Assembly (NCBI GenBank): GCA_013359265.1 | Contig: JABWCD010000006.1 | Span: 1 to 64,000 of the forward strand | Length of the DNA stretch: 64,000 nucleotides | Direction: 5' to 3' | DNA from: Candidatus Hydrogenedentota bacterium | Lineage (GTDB): Bacteria > Hydrogenedentota > Hydrogenedentia > Hydrogenedentales > SLHB01 | In this document: in pieces, positions 17,198 to 25,753 of the stretch | Position numbering within the stretch: the stretch's first letter is position 1 | Layout of the letters: the number at the start of each line of letters is the position of its first letter | Position numbers and translations under genes: made by a program | Notes under the pieces: model-generated | What the model saw: only the letters and a program-made list of their open reading frames with translations | What the model was told of the DNA's origin: nothing | Database searches by the model: none

Positions 17198-18628
17198 GTG
17201 AACGGACTTACCGGCTCATTCTTCGCCGCGGCGGTGACCGTCGCCGCCGTGGCAGGCGCTCAGGACGCGCCAAACCAGTTCCGCGCGGGCGCCGCCGCGA
17301 GCAACGTCACGCCGTGGCTTGGCGTCTCGATTGCCGGCCATATGAACGACCGCATAGCGACTCACGTGCACGACGAACTCCACGCGCGCTGTCTCGTGCT
17401 CGACGACGGGACGACGAAGATCGCGTTCGCCATCGTCGACAGTTGCATGGTGCCGCGCGAAGTAGTCGAAGACGCGAAAAACCGCATCCAATCCGCGACG
17501 GGGATCGCGCCGGACCACGTGCTGATTTCCGCGACGCACACGCATTCGGCGGCATGCGCCACGCCCGTCTTCCAGAGCGATCCCGATCCCGAATACAAAA
17601 AGTATCTTGCCGTGAAGGTCGCGGACGGCGTGCGCCGCGCCGTCAACAACCTCGCGCCGGCGAAAATTGCATGGGGCGCAGGCAGCGTCCCCGATCAGGT
17701 GTTCAACCGCCGCTGGAAAATGAAGGAAGGAACAATCGGGCCGAATCCGTTTGGCAAGGTCGACAAGGTACAGATGAACCCGCCGCGCGCAAGCGAAAAC
17801 CTCGTCGAGCCTGCGGGTCCCACCGATCCCGAAGTGCCGTTCGTCTTTGTGAAAGGGGTTGACGACCGGCCAATCGCCCTGCTCGCGAATTACTCGCTGC
17901 ACTACGTCGGCAACGATGGCGGGGCCGTGTCGGCGGACTACTTCGGCATGTTCGCGGAGCGTATCAAGCAACTGCTCGGTGCGCGCGAATTGGACCCGCC
18001 GTTTATCGGCGCGATGACAAACGGAACCAGTGGAAACATCAACAACATCAATTTCCGCGAAGCGAGTCAGTCGCAGCCGCCGTATGCGCAAATGAAATTC
18101 GTGGCGGACAAGGTGGCACAAAACGTGTTCGACGCCGCACAGAAACTCGAGTGGCACGATCGCGTGACGCTCGATGCCGCCACGCAGGAACTGCAGCTCG
18201 GCGTGCGCAAACCGTCGCCGGAGGAATTGGCCGAGGCGAAGGAAATCGTGCGCAAGGCCGAAGGCCGCGAAATGAAAACGCTGCCGGAAATCTACGCCCG
18301 GGAATCGGTGTTGATTGCGGATTATCCCGATACGGTGCCGGTAACGATCCAGGCGCTGCGCATTGGCGATTTGGGAATTGCTGCGGTCCCCTGCGAGGTA
18401 TTCGTCGAAATCGGCTTGGATATCAAGGCGAATTCCGCGTTGAAGCCGGCATTTACGATCGAACTCGCAAACGGGTACAACGGTTACCTGCCCACTGCGG
18501 CGCATCACGAACTCGGCGGCTATGAGACTTGGCGCGCGCGCTCGAGCTATCTGGAAGTCGGCGCCGCGGACAAAATTCAGGCAACGGCGCTTGAATTATT
18601 GGCGCAATTGAAGGGAAGTGCGCAGTGA
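17198..18628 (+). CDS. Secreted neutral/alkaline ceramidase-family protein 2
   Basis: A GTG at 17198 with AGTGGAG upstream is the preferred start; an upstream GTG at 17171 would place nine extra residues before the signal peptide (SFFAAAVTVAAVAGA). The 476-residue product has the same order of motifs as its neighbour: AGAAASNVTPWLGVSIAGHM, a conserved FAIVDSCMVP, ISATHTHSAA for metal binding, and LLANYSLHYVGNDGG. The segment corresponding to the nucleophile reads TNGTSGNINNINF, again unlike classic ceramidases. The C-terminal half includes a helical insertion (PSPEELAEAKEIVRKAEGRE). The two genes are diverged paralogues, probably co-transcribed with the downstream glycoside-hydrolase-like gene. 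Confidence 0.8.
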   Translation: MNGLTGSFFAAAVTVAAVAGAQDAPNQFRAGAAASNVTPWLGVSIAGHMNDRIATHVHDELHARCLVLDDGTTKIAFAIVDSCMVPREVVEDAKNRIQSATGIAPDHVLISATHTHSAACATPVFQSDPDPEYKKYLAVKVADGVRRAVNNLAPAKIAWGAGSVPDQVFNRRWKMKEGTIGPNPFGKVDKVQMNPPRASENLVEPAGPTDPEVPFVFVKGVDDRPIALLANYSLHYVGNDGGAVSADYFGMFAERIKQLLGARELDPPFIGAMTNGTSGNINNINFREASQSQPPYAQMKFVADKVAQNVFDAAQKLEWHDRVTLDAATQELQLGVRKPSPEELAEAKEIVRKAEGREMKTLPEIYARESVLIADYPDTVPVTIQALRIGDLGIAAVPCEVFVEIGLDIKANSALKPAFTIELANGYNGYLPTAAHHELGGYETWRARSSYLEVGAADKIQATALELLAQLKGSAQ

Positions 18629-21018
18629 TGCACTTGCGGCCGCGCCTTCGCGGGATGGGAGATATGGGAGCAATGGGACCGATGGGAGGTATACGAATTC
18701 GCGCGGTCGCACATGCGCAGTTGTGCGCGATCGTCGTGGCGTGCCTCGTCCTGATGGAACCGATTTCGCATGCCGAAACCCTCGCCGAACTTGGCGCGCG
18801 TTTGGGACGCGAAACGCAGGAGGCGTACGCGAAATCGCCGTATACGGCGATCTCCTCAAACTACTTCAACCGCTTCTTGCGCGATCCGGATGCGAGACCC
18901 GGCGAGAACGAAATGGAATTGGACGGCGCGTGGACAATCGTTTCCAATGCAACCGATCGGGAATTCGGCAATGTCATGGCAGCACATTTGGCCGAGTTTC
19001 TTCGTGACCGAATGGGTGTGGACGTGAAACAAGGTGACGCGGGAGAGAAACAGGTCGTACTCTCCGATCGCGGTGCGGCAGGGCAAGAGCCCGCGAGCTT
19101 TGCCATCAAAGTCTCCGCGAATCGCGTTGCGGTCACCGGTGTCGATGCGGAGGGCATGCGCGACGGCGTCGTGAAACTGGTTTCGCGCATCGGCATGCGG
19201 CAGGCGCCATTTCTCGAGCTGGGCACACAGAATTACTCGCCTCGTCTGCGCGTCCGGTTGGGCGCGGTTCCGTACGGCGGCGCCACGCGCGACCTCATCT
19301 TCATGGGTTACAACGCCGTATTTGCAGGCGGCGGCGAACTCTACGGCATATCGACGAGCGACGCGATTCCAGAACTCGCGTCGCGACGACAGCCCGGCGC
19401 GCTCGAAGGCTCAGCGAAGGCCGTCGCAGACGCGAAAAAGAACAAACTCAAGGCATATGCCTTCATCTCCCTGCGCCAGAAGTTCCCGGAAACCGATGCG
19501 ATCTTTCAGCGCGATCCGACCCTTCGCGGTACGCGCACGTGGAAAGCGGACGGCGAGTTCGTGTTGTGCACGGAACACTCCGCAATGAAACAGTTCCTCT
19601 CCGAAACAATGAAGCAGTTGTTCCAGGCCGCGCCCGACCTGGACGGCGTTGTCATGATCATCGGCGGAGAGGGTTTCTACCATTGCTTCATGCGGCCGTT
19701 CGGCGTCGAGAAGGGCCACACCAACTGCCCGCGCTGCGAGGCGCTCGGCGCGGAAACCGTCGTGGCAAATCTCTGCAACCTCCTCGCCGAGGCCGCGCGC
19801 AGCGTGAATCCCAACGCGGAAGTCATCGCGTGGCCGTACTCCGCCGAACACGTCTGGTCGGCGGACAAGGCGCAGGCAGGATTCATCGCGAAACTGAAAC
19901 CGGGCGCCGGCATCTTCACCGAGATGGAGAAGGACGAATACGTCGAGAAGCCCGACGGCGTGCGCAAACATCTTTGGGACTACAGCATCGACCTTATCGG
20001 CCCCGGCGAGCGCGCGAAGCAACAGATTGAAGCCTGTCGCAAAGCGGGCATTTCGATCTACATGAAAAGCGAACCGGAGCTCGGTTTCGAGGCGCCGCGA
20101 CTCTCGCACATACCCTGCATGGACCGCTGGTGGGATCGCGCGGAAGCGCTCGCCTCCTGCGGCGCGGACGGCGCATGGGTGTTTCCGGCGTTTCGTCCGA
20201 ACTACGGCACACCGCCCGCGGAAATGAATCAATTGGTATGGTGGAACCCCGCGCCTGGCAAGGACGCCGCGCTCGAAGCCCTCGCCGCGCGCATTGCGGG
20301 CGCGAAAGCCGGACCGCGCCTTCGCGACGCGTGGCGCCACGTTTCCGATGCGATCGCATTTTCACCGGAAATTCCGCCCTACTACACCGGCCCGTATTAT
20401 CTCGGCCCCGCGCACCCGATGTGCGTCGATCCCGATGCAAAGCTGCCCGACGTGTTCTACGGCCAGTATCTCTTTATGGCGGAAATGTCCGATTCAGAAG
20501 GGTTGCCCGCGCGCCCCACGTTCTTCACTTCGCCGCGCGGAAACGTGCCCGTCTTCCTGCGCATGTACCGCGAGATGGAAGCGAAGCTGAAGGCCGCGGT
20601 AGATGAGATAGAAGCCGCAGTGCCCGATGTGCCCGATCGCTGCAAGCTGGTGTTCGATTCCGACGCGTCCGCAATTCGGTGGTTTTACCACACGGCGCGC
20701 GCCCACGCGAACTTCTATGAGTCCTGCCAACTCCGCGACGCATTGCGTGCGCTAGCCGAAAGCGAAACCAAAACGCCGGAGCAACTCGAAGCTGCGGAAA
20801 AACAGTTCGCGCGCTGGCGTGACGTCCTGCTCGATGAAAAAGCCAACGCAGAGACCGCGCTCCCCGTAATGGAATCGGATGTCCGCCTCGACTGGTACTA
20901 CGGCGGCGACCACACATTTCCCCACGGCGCCGACATGATCCGCGAAAAACTTCGGATGCTAGAGCGCGAAATCGATCAGGTCTTGCCGGCGATCCGAACG
21001 AAAGCATTGGCGAACTGA
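18628..21018 (+). CDS. Secreted glycoside-hydrolase-like protein
   Basis: The ATG at 18628 overlaps the preceding TGA (TGATG), which supports coupling. The first 25 residues include a Met-Gly repeat from a 9-bp DNA repeat, after which a signal peptide (LCAIVVACLVLMEPISHA) follows, so translation could also begin later. Residues about 60-200 look like the GH20/alpha-glucuronidase-type N-terminal domain, with FAIKVSANRVAVTGVDAEGMRDGV. A (beta/alpha)8-like central part follows with LDGVVMIIGGEGFYHCF, NAEVIAWPYSAEHVW and a CPRC pair. The C-terminal 200 residues are helical. I do not recognise a specific GH family. Context with ceramidase-like genes suggests breakdown of glycolipids or glycans; this is inference. 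Confidence 0.6.
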   Translation: MHLRPRLRGMGDMGAMGPMGGIRIRAVAHAQLCAIVVACLVLMEPISHAETLAELGARLGRETQEAYAKSPYTAISSNYFNRFLRDPDARPGENEMELDGAWTIVSNATDREFGNVMAAHLAEFLRDRMGVDVKQGDAGEKQVVLSDRGAAGQEPASFAIKVSANRVAVTGVDAEGMRDGVVKLVSRIGMRQAPFLELGTQNYSPRLRVRLGAVPYGGATRDLIFMGYNAVFAGGGELYGISTSDAIPELASRRQPGALEGSAKAVADAKKNKLKAYAFISLRQKFPETDAIFQRDPTLRGTRTWKADGEFVLCTEHSAMKQFLSETMKQLFQAAPDLDGVVMIIGGEGFYHCFMRPFGVEKGHTNCPRCEALGAETVVANLCNLLAEAARSVNPNAEVIAWPYSAEHVWSADKAQAGFIAKLKPGAGIFTEMEKDEYVEKPDGVRKHLWDYSIDLIGPGERAKQQIEACRKAGISIYMKSEPELGFEAPRLSHIPCMDRWWDRAEALASCGADGAWVFPAFRPNYGTPPAEMNQLVWWNPAPGKDAALEALAARIAGAKAGPRLRDAWRHVSDAIAFSPEIPPYYTGPYYLGPAHPMCVDPDAKLPDVFYGQYLFMAEMSDSEGLPARPTFFTSPRGNVPVFLRMYREMEAKLKAAVDEIEAAVPDVPDRCKLVFDSDASAIRWFYHTARAHANFYESCQLRDALRALAESETKTPEQLEAAEKQFARWRDVLLDEKANAETALPVMESDVRLDWYYGGDHTFPHGADMIREKLRMLEREIDQVLPAIRTKALAN
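18655..18690. repeat. 9-bp tandem repeat, four units
   Basis: Four consecutive units of the form ATGGGANNN occupy 18655-18690 inside the 5' end of the glycoside-hydrolase-like gene and encode Met-Gly-x repeats before the signal peptide. Confidence 0.85.
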
Positions 21019-21027
21019 ACGAAAAAG

Positions 21028-21067
21028 CGACCTCCCAATCCCGGCCACAGTCAGGATTGGGAGGTCG
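21028..21067. terminator. Bidirectional terminator between convergent genes
   Basis: A perfect 14-bp stem (21028-21041 pairing with 21054-21067) with a 12-base loop separates the plus-strand hydrolase gene from the minus-strand oxidoreductase gene. A GAAAAAG run precedes it, giving CTTTTTC on the minus strand. Confidence 0.85.
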
Positions 21068-21073
21068 GCGCGA

Positions 21074-22222
21074 TCATTTTGCCGGCGCAACCTTTTCCCA
21101 CCTGCCCGACTTTGCGGAGTTCAATACTGCGTCGCATACGCACTGCGTTTCGAGCGCGTCGCGGAACGTGGGGGAGGTGGACTGTCCCTTTGCGACGTTC
21201 GCCAGGAAGTCCGCGACCTGGTGCACGAAGGAATGTTCGTAGCCAATCTGCAATCCGGGCACCCACCAGTGGCCCATATATGGCATGTCGCCGTCGGTCA
21301 CGTGTACCGAACGCCACCCGCGCACAATCGAATCGTCGCGGTGGTCGAAGTAGTTCAGCCGGTGCAGGTCGTGCAGGTCCCACTGGATGGAGGCGTGTTC
21401 GCCGTTGATCTCGAAGGTGTACAGCGCCTTGTGGCCGCGCGCGTACCGCGTGGACTCGAACGTGGCCAGCGAACCGTTCTTGAAGCGCGCGAGAAACGCG
21501 CACGCGTCGTCGATGCCGACCGCCTGTTTCTTGCCCGTTGCCGTGTGCGTGCGTTCCTTGATGAACGTCTCTGTCATCGCCGACACGTCGTTCATGGAAC
21601 CGTTCAGCCAAATCGCTGTGTCGATGCAGTGCGCAAGCAAATCGCCCGTGACGCCGCTGCCGGCCGCCGCCGCATCGAGCCGCCATAACCCCGCGCCACC
21701 CTGCGGCAAGTCCGCTGAGATCGTCCAGTCTTGCAAGAAAACCGCGCGGTAATGGAAGATTTTCCCGAGGCGCCCTTCGTCGATCAGTTGCTTCGCAAGC
21801 GTCACCGCGGGCACGCGCCGATAGTTGTACCAGACCGTGTTCAACACGCCCGCTTTCTCGACGGCCTTGCACATCTCCTCGCCTTCCGCGGCGTTCATCG
21901 CAAGCGGTTTCTCGCAGAGGATCATCTTGCCCGCGTTCGCCGCGGCGATCGCGATTTCTTTGTGCAAGTTGTTCGGCACGCAGATGTCAATCGCGTCGAT
22001 GTCCTTGCGCTCGATCAGCTTGCGCCAATCCGTCTCCGTCGACTCGTAGCCCCACGTGTCCGCAAACGCCTTCACCTTCTCCGCGTCGCGCGCGCACGCC
22101 GTTTTCAACACCGGCACGTACTCGTTGTCGAAAAAGTTGCTCACCTTGCGGAACGCGTTCGAATGCGCCCGCCCCATGAAGCCGTACCCGATCATGCCAA
22201 CGTTCAGTTTCTTCTTAGCCAT
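21074..22222 (-). CDS. Gfo/Idh/MocA family oxidoreductase
   Basis: The 382-residue product has an N-terminal NAD(P)-binding Rossmann domain with [20 protein letters not shown] at 8-27, [20 protein letters not shown], and the conserved [17 protein letters not shown] containing the EKP motif. The C-terminal alpha/beta substrate domain includes [16 protein letters not shown], with the GxHxxD-type catalytic histidine position. Members oxidise or epimerise sugars, inositols or bile-acid-like substrates. A GAGGGG ribosome-binding site precedes the ATG. On the same strand upstream lie a GxxExxY cassette and a sugar isomerase, so the two enzymes were probably adjacent before the cassette arrived. The specific substrate is not visible. 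Confidence 0.93.
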   Translation of the reverse strand: MAKKKLNVGMIGYGFMGRAHSNAFRKVSNFFDNEYVPVLKTACARDAEKVKAFADTWGYESTETDWRKLIERKDIDAIDICVPNNLHKEIAIAAANAGKMILCEKPLAMNAAEGEEMCKAVEKAGVLNTVWYNYRRVPAVTLAKQLIDEGRLGKIFHYRAVFLQDWTISADLPQGGAGLWRLDAAAAGSGVTGDLLAHCIDTAIWLNGSMNDVSAMTETFIKERTHTATGKKQAVGIDDACAFLARFKNGSLATFESTRYARGHKALYTFEINGEHASIQWDLHDLHRLNYFDHRDDSIVRGWRSVHVTDGDMPYMGHWWVPGLQIGYEHSFVHQVADFLANVAKGQSTSPTFRDALETQCVCDAVLNSAKSGRWEKVAPAK

Positions 22223-22240
22223 TTGAATCGCCCCTCTATA

Positions 22241-22271
22241 CGTCCACAGATTTCACAGACGAACACAGATT
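22241..22271. repeat. Left terminal inverted repeat of GxxExxY cassette
   Basis: This 31-bp sequence contains three CACAGA-type units (22241-22271). It matches the reverse complement of 22695-22725 at about 26 of 31 positions. The two repeats bracket only the GxxExxY gene. Confidence 0.8.
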
Positions 22272-22641
22272 AATGAACAAAACGCTTAAACTCTAAACTC
22301 GGTGCGCCGAAATTAATTAGCAGTGCGCGATGTAGCCCGGACGCCTTCAAATAATTGATTGTTTGGGCGACATGCTTGTCCGTCAATTTGTCCACCGCCT
22401 TTAATTCCAACAACACTTCCGAATAGCAAACGAAGTCTCCATAGTATTTCGCCTGCAAAGGCCGCTCCCTATATTCGATCGAAAACGGTTGCTCGTGAAT
22501 AAATGGAATCCCAAGGAACTCAAATTCAATCGCCAAACATTCATGATAAACGGGCTCATGGAACCCGCATCCTTTTACCCCATGCACGGTATAGCACGCG
22601 CCCAATATGGCATACGTCTGCGGGTCTCTCTCATCCCCCAT
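22270..22641 (-). CDS. GxxExxY protein
   Basis: The 123-residue protein carries the signature GCGFHEPVYHECLAIEF, i.e. the G-x-x-E-x-x-Y motif, followed by the conserved core FIHEQPFSIEYRERPL, YYGDFVCYSEVLLELKAVD and QTINYLKASGLHRALLINFG. The E-L-K segment and overall order resemble PD-(D/E)xK nuclease-like folds, but no activity is established for the family. Its stop codon overlaps the left terminal repeat and its start lies 53 bp inside the right one, so the cassette contains essentially this gene alone. Lower GC than the flanking genes supports transfer. Confidence 0.88.
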   Translation of the reverse strand: MGDERDPQTYAILGACYTVHGVKGCGFHEPVYHECLAIEFEFLGIPFIHEQPFSIEYRERPLQAKYYGDFVCYSEVLLELKAVDKLTDKHVAQTINYLKASGLHRALLINFGAPSLEFKRFVH

Positions 22642-22694
22642 CGTTGTTCGTCCTTCTTTCTCTATTTCTTTTTCTCTTCAATCTCTTCGCATTT

Positions 22695-22725
22695 AATCTG
22701 TGCAAATCTGTGTAATCTGTGGACG
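22695..22725. repeat. Right terminal inverted repeat of GxxExxY cassette
   Basis: This is the inverted partner of 22241-22271, built from AATCTGTG-type units. It ends 8 bp before the stop of the sugar isomerase gene, so the cassette boundary falls exactly in the intergenic gap. Confidence 0.8.
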
Positions 22726-22733
22726 TATCTTTC

Positions 22734-23780
22734 TTACCAGCCGTGCGCGTCGCGAACCTTCGCCATCACGCCCAGGATGCTGTTCCACGTTTCCTGCTTC
22801 ATCATGGTCGCATTGGGGAACATGCACCCATCCCAACAAACATGCTGAAACGCCTTCATCGGCTTCCCGTCCGCGCCACGCATCCACAGGCCCGCGTGCT
22901 TCACGATGTCCAACTTGCCGTTCGGATCGTTCGGCAGACAGTGGCGGCCCGTCTTGTCGTGCGAACCCGAACCGAACACCGTTGCGTCGTTCTGCGCGAT
23001 GTGGAAGTCGATGGTCCACGGGCGCAACGCGTCCGTGAGTGTCTTCAACGCCGCATCGAGCACTCCTTTGTCTTTCCAGTCGTAGCCTGCGGGCAGAATC
23101 GCGTCCTTCTCCGCGTTCGCGCCCAGCGTGTAGAGCAATGTGTGCGCCATGTCCGCCTGGAACCCGAGCGTTTTCGGGCGGTCAACCAGTTCGAGCAGCT
23201 TGATCATTTCCTTCCATGAGTGCATACCGCCCCAGCAGATTTCGCCTTCGGCGGCCAGGCGCTCGCCGTAACCCTCCGCCACATCGCACGCTTCGCGGAA
23301 CGTATCGGCTATCTTGCGGGTACCTTCCGTTGGGTTTGCGTCCCAGTCGCCGACGCCGCATGCGGAGTCGATGCGGATAACGCCATACGGGCGCGCGCCG
23401 AGCTCGCGCAGTTGCTTCCCGATGTTGCAGGCCTTCTTCACCTGCGCGACAAACTGCTTGCGCTCCTCCGCGCTGCCCATCGTCGAACCGCCACCCGTCG
23501 GCGGCCACACCGGCGCCACCAGCGAACCGATCGCAAGGTCCTTTGAGCGGAATGTGTCGGCCAACTTTTTCACGCCGTCGACATCGATATCGATGCTGAT
23601 GTGTGGGTCCGACAGAAACAGGTCCATACCGTCGAACTTCACGCCGTCCACTTCCGCGGCGGTCGTGAGTTCGATCATTTTGTCCAGACTGATTGGCGGC
23701 TCCGAACCTTCCCCCTTACCGACCAATCCCGGCCACGCGGCGTTATGAAGTTTTGGATACGTGTTCTTCGATGCGCTCAT
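22734..23780 (-). CDS. Sugar phosphate isomerase/epimerase (xylose isomerase-like TIM barrel)
   Basis: The start at the ATG at 23780 has AAAGGAGAGA upstream. The 348-residue product reads as a xylose-isomerase-like TIM barrel: [20 protein letters not shown] near the N-terminus, then [33 protein letters not shown] with a candidate metal-binding Glu and His, [13 protein letters not shown], and [20 protein letters not shown] with the Asp/His pair expected for a divalent metal site. Enzymes of this group isomerise or epimerise keto-sugars and inositol intermediates. Its natural partner is the Gfo/Idh enzyme downstream, from which it is separated only by the GxxExxY cassette. Confidence 0.88.
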   Translation of the reverse strand: MSASKNTYPKLHNAAWPGLVGKGEGSEPPISLDKMIELTTAAEVDGVKFDGMDLFLSDPHISIDIDVDGVKKLADTFRSKDLAIGSLVAPVWPPTGGGSTMGSAEERKQFVAQVKKACNIGKQLRELGARPYGVIRIDSACGVGDWDANPTEGTRKIADTFREACDVAEGYGERLAAEGEICWGGMHSWKEMIKLLELVDRPKTLGFQADMAHTLLYTLGANAEKDAILPAGYDWKDKGVLDAALKTLTDALRPWTIDFHIAQNDATVFGSGSHDKTGRHCLPNDPNGKLDIVKHAGLWMRGADGKPMKAFQHVCWDGCMFPNATMMKQETWNSILGVMAKVRDAHGW

Positions 23781-23838
23781 CAATTCTCTCCTTTACCCCT
23801 ATGCACTCGGCATTACGCACACGCCAAGCGCCTGTGAT

Positions 23839-24393
23839 TCATCCAAACCCCAGATTTCGTAGGTGCTGAAGATACCCAGCAGCACCCCCAAAATTGCCAA
23901 ATCTTTCTGCTTTCGGTTCTCTATACCAACCGTTTGGATTCCAATCGTGGTTGTATCCAAGTTCCTGTAAGAACTCGAACCACTCTAAATAGCCATTCTC
24001 CGTGTCAAAGAAAAACAACCAAGGGTAAACTCTATCGTGAGGAGTATCAGGCCAAAGCACACGACTGGCTCGATGTGCTGTCATGCGGCATTTCGCGCGC
24101 ACTATTCCGATGTGGTGAATTCCACCGTGTACGCCAATTGCAGGGACGAAGAGCACCAAATCACCGGAACGTGTCTTGTCAAAAGCAGGTCTAGCCCGTT
24201 GCGGAATACCCCAGCAATTGAAGTGGCCGTCAGGAAAAGATGACTTAAAATCCGCGTCGTCTTCGAAAAATGCGCGCTCCGGAGCATCATCTCCAATCCC
24301 CTCCAGAATCTCTGTCGTAGAACGCCGCCGCGTTATCGTGTACTTGATGTCTATATTGCCGGGGTGGCCGATATGCATTATGAAAATTCGCAT
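23839..24393 (-). CDS. Hypothetical protein, possible PUA-like fold
   Basis: The likely start is the ATG at 24393 (MRIFIMHIGHPGN); the frame continues upstream to 24546 but that part overlaps a thioesterase relic in another frame. The 184-residue product contains HFNCWGIPQRARPAF, then SGDLVLFVPAIGVHGGIHHI and IGIVRAKCR, an order that resembles PUA/EVE/ASCH-type RNA- or modified-base-binding folds. Aromatic residues are abundant in the C-terminal third (YPWLFFFDTENGYLEWFEFL). Base composition is visibly more AT-rich than its neighbours, which suggests acquisition. The fold assignment is tentative and no function is proposed. Confidence 0.55.
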   Translation of the reverse strand: MRIFIMHIGHPGNIDIKYTITRRRSTTEILEGIGDDAPERAFFEDDADFKSSFPDGHFNCWGIPQRARPAFDKTRSGDLVLFVPAIGVHGGIHHIGIVRAKCRMTAHRASRVLWPDTPHDRVYPWLFFFDTENGYLEWFEFLQELGYNHDWNPNGWYREPKAERFGNFGGAAGYLQHLRNLGFG

Positions 24394-24409
24394 GATTACA
24401 CTATGACTT

Positions 24410-24620
24410 TCACTCGCGTTCGACCCTGGCAGCAACCACTTCACCCTGAGCGCATTCGTTGTCGTCTGACAAGAGCGAACACTGCACCACTGTCTTTTCC
24501 GGTTTCTTTTCGACGATCCGCGCCCGCAACTCCATCGGCCTATCAATCGGCGTAGGTTTTAGGCAGCTCACGTTCAGCGCCCCGGTCACATTCCCAATGT
24601 CCCGCGCATCGCCATTGTCG
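24410..24620 (-). pseudogene. Relic of a hotdog thioesterase C-terminus
   Basis: Read on the minus strand, this stretch encodes NVTGALNVSCLKPTPIDRP, then ELRARIVEKKPEKTVVQCSL and CAQGEVVAARV, ending at a TGA at 24410-24412. It aligns closely with the last 65 residues of the thioesterase gene at 25276-25740, which reads VTGGLNVSYLKPTPIDKP and LRARIVDEKPKKTVLHCTL. Upstream only ARDIG remains before a TAA, and about eight residues are missing between that fragment and the conserved core. It is the 3' remnant of a duplicated thioesterase gene. Confidence 0.8.
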
Positions 24621-24622
24621 CG

Positions 24623-24961
24623 TTATTCGCTCTTGGCAAGTCCTTCAAGCAATGGCACAAGTGCGGGCACGTCCTTTTTGGCAACCTGCCACAGTATGTC
24701 GAAATCTACATTAAGGTAATCGTGAACGATTCTGTGCCGCATGCCAACAATGCGTCCCCACGGCACTTCGGGATGCTCGGTCCTGTATGCGTGCGAGACT
24801 TTCGACGCTGCTTCGCCAACGATCTGAACTCGCAGGGCCAATGCGTCCCGCAGATCATCGTCGGCGTCAAACTCGTCCCGCGCCACACTCTCCGTGCGCC
24901 GCGCTATGCTCCGGGCGGTATCGAGCATGTGCCGGACGAGTGCGGCGTCATCCCTTTCCAT
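24623..24961 (-). CDS. hepT: HepT-like toxin (DUF86 HEPN ribonuclease)
   Basis: The 112-residue product has the HEPN active-site motif RHRIVHDY (R-x4-H-x-Y) at about 75-82, preceded by ALRVQIVGEAASKVSHAYRT, which is characteristic of DUF86/HepT. In characterised HepT/MntA pairs the toxin is an RNase that is neutralised when the partner nucleotidyltransferase adenylylates the tyrosine of this motif. Its start overlaps the end of the mntA-like gene by 14 bp, so the pair is translationally coupled, with antitoxin first. The pair is intact by sequence. Confidence 0.9.
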   Translation of the reverse strand: MERDDAALVRHMLDTARSIARRTESVARDEFDADDDLRDALALRVQIVGEAASKVSHAYRTEHPEVPWGRIVGMRHRIVHDYLNVDFDILWQVAKKDVPALVPLLEGLAKSE

Positions 24962-25262
24962 CGGCGGCCTCGTACTGAACGACGGCGCTGGTCAAAATGC
25001 GCGCGCGCAGCGCGGGAATCACGTACTTGGGGCTAACCATGTCCACGTATCGCCCGCCAAAAGCTTTTGAAAGATCATCCCCAACGTCAACAATTTCCCA
25101 GCCCGGTATGTGTTCGGGGTCGAATTCGATAAGTACGTCAACGTCGCTGTCGGGCCGAAAATCGTCTCGCAGCGCGCTGCCGAAAATCGACAGCTTTTTG
25201 ATGTGCCAGCGTTTGCACACCGCCTCCAGAAGCTCTCGATCGATTTCGAGTTCCGCAAGCAC
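24948..25262 (-). CDS. mntA: MntA-like nucleotidyltransferase antitoxin
   Basis: This 104-residue minimal nucleotidyltransferase shows FGSALRDDFRPDSDVDVLIE, the G-S-x10-D-x-D motif that binds the nucleotide and metal. It is followed by a third acidic position in YVDMVSPKYV. Family members inactivate the HepT toxin by adding AMP to its active-site tyrosine. The neighbouring hepT gene overlaps its 3' end. The gene is preceded by the thioesterase gene with only a 13-bp gap, but a separate promoter is likely. Confidence 0.9.
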   Translation of the reverse strand: MLAELEIDRELLEAVCKRWHIKKLSIFGSALRDDFRPDSDVDVLIEFDPEHIPGWEIVDVGDDLSKAFGGRYVDMVSPKYVIPALRARILTSAVVQYEAADGKG

Positions 25263-25275
25263 GTTCTTCTACCCA

Positions 25276-25740
25276 CTAACCCTTCCACTCGCTCGGGACC
25301 CGGACCGCGACGACTTCGCCGCGGGCACAATCCGCGCCGTCCGACGAGAGCGTGCAGTGTAGCACGGTCTTCTTCGGTTTCTCGTCGACTATCCGCGCGC
25401 GCAACATTACCGGCTTATCGATCGGCGTGGGCTTCAAGTAGCTCACGTTCAGGCCGCCGGTTACGTACCAAATCTCCGGCGGCTCGCCAACATCACGGCC
25501 TTCATTGCGGTACGCGTTCGCGACTGCCGTGCAAATGCAGTGGCAATCGATCAGCGTCGCAATGATTCCCCCGTTCAAATACTGCCTCGGTCCGGCGGAA
25601 TGGTGCGGACTCGGCATAAACGTGCACACCGATTCGTTGCCGTCCCAATGACTTTTGATTTGCAGCCCATGCGGGTTGTTGGCGCCGCAGCCGTAGCAGT
25701 AGTTGTCCGGCATCGCATCCTGAATCGCTGCGCCACACAC
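25276..25740 (-). CDS. PaaI-type hotdog thioesterase
   Basis: The proposed start is the GTG at 25740, with AGGGG nine bases upstream. It keeps the family N-terminus AAIQDAMPDNYCYGCGANNP, which a start at the ATG at 25713 would truncate. The 154-residue protein has the hotdog core QYLNGGIIATLIDCHCICTA, corresponding to the HGG-type catalytic helix start with asparagine in place of histidine, then LNVSYLKPTPIDKPVMLRAR. A C-x-G-C-G pair near residues 16-19 is also seen in homologues. It probably hydrolyses an acyl-CoA; the substrate is unknown. A decayed partial copy lies at 24410-24620. Confidence 0.8.
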   Translation of the reverse strand: MCGAAIQDAMPDNYCYGCGANNPHGLQIKSHWDGNESVCTFMPSPHHSAGPRQYLNGGIIATLIDCHCICTAVANAYRNEGRDVGEPPEIWYVTGGLNVSYLKPTPIDKPVMLRARIVDEKPKKTVLHCTLSSDGADCARGEVVAVRVPSEWKG

Positions 25741-25753
25741 GAGCCGACACCCC

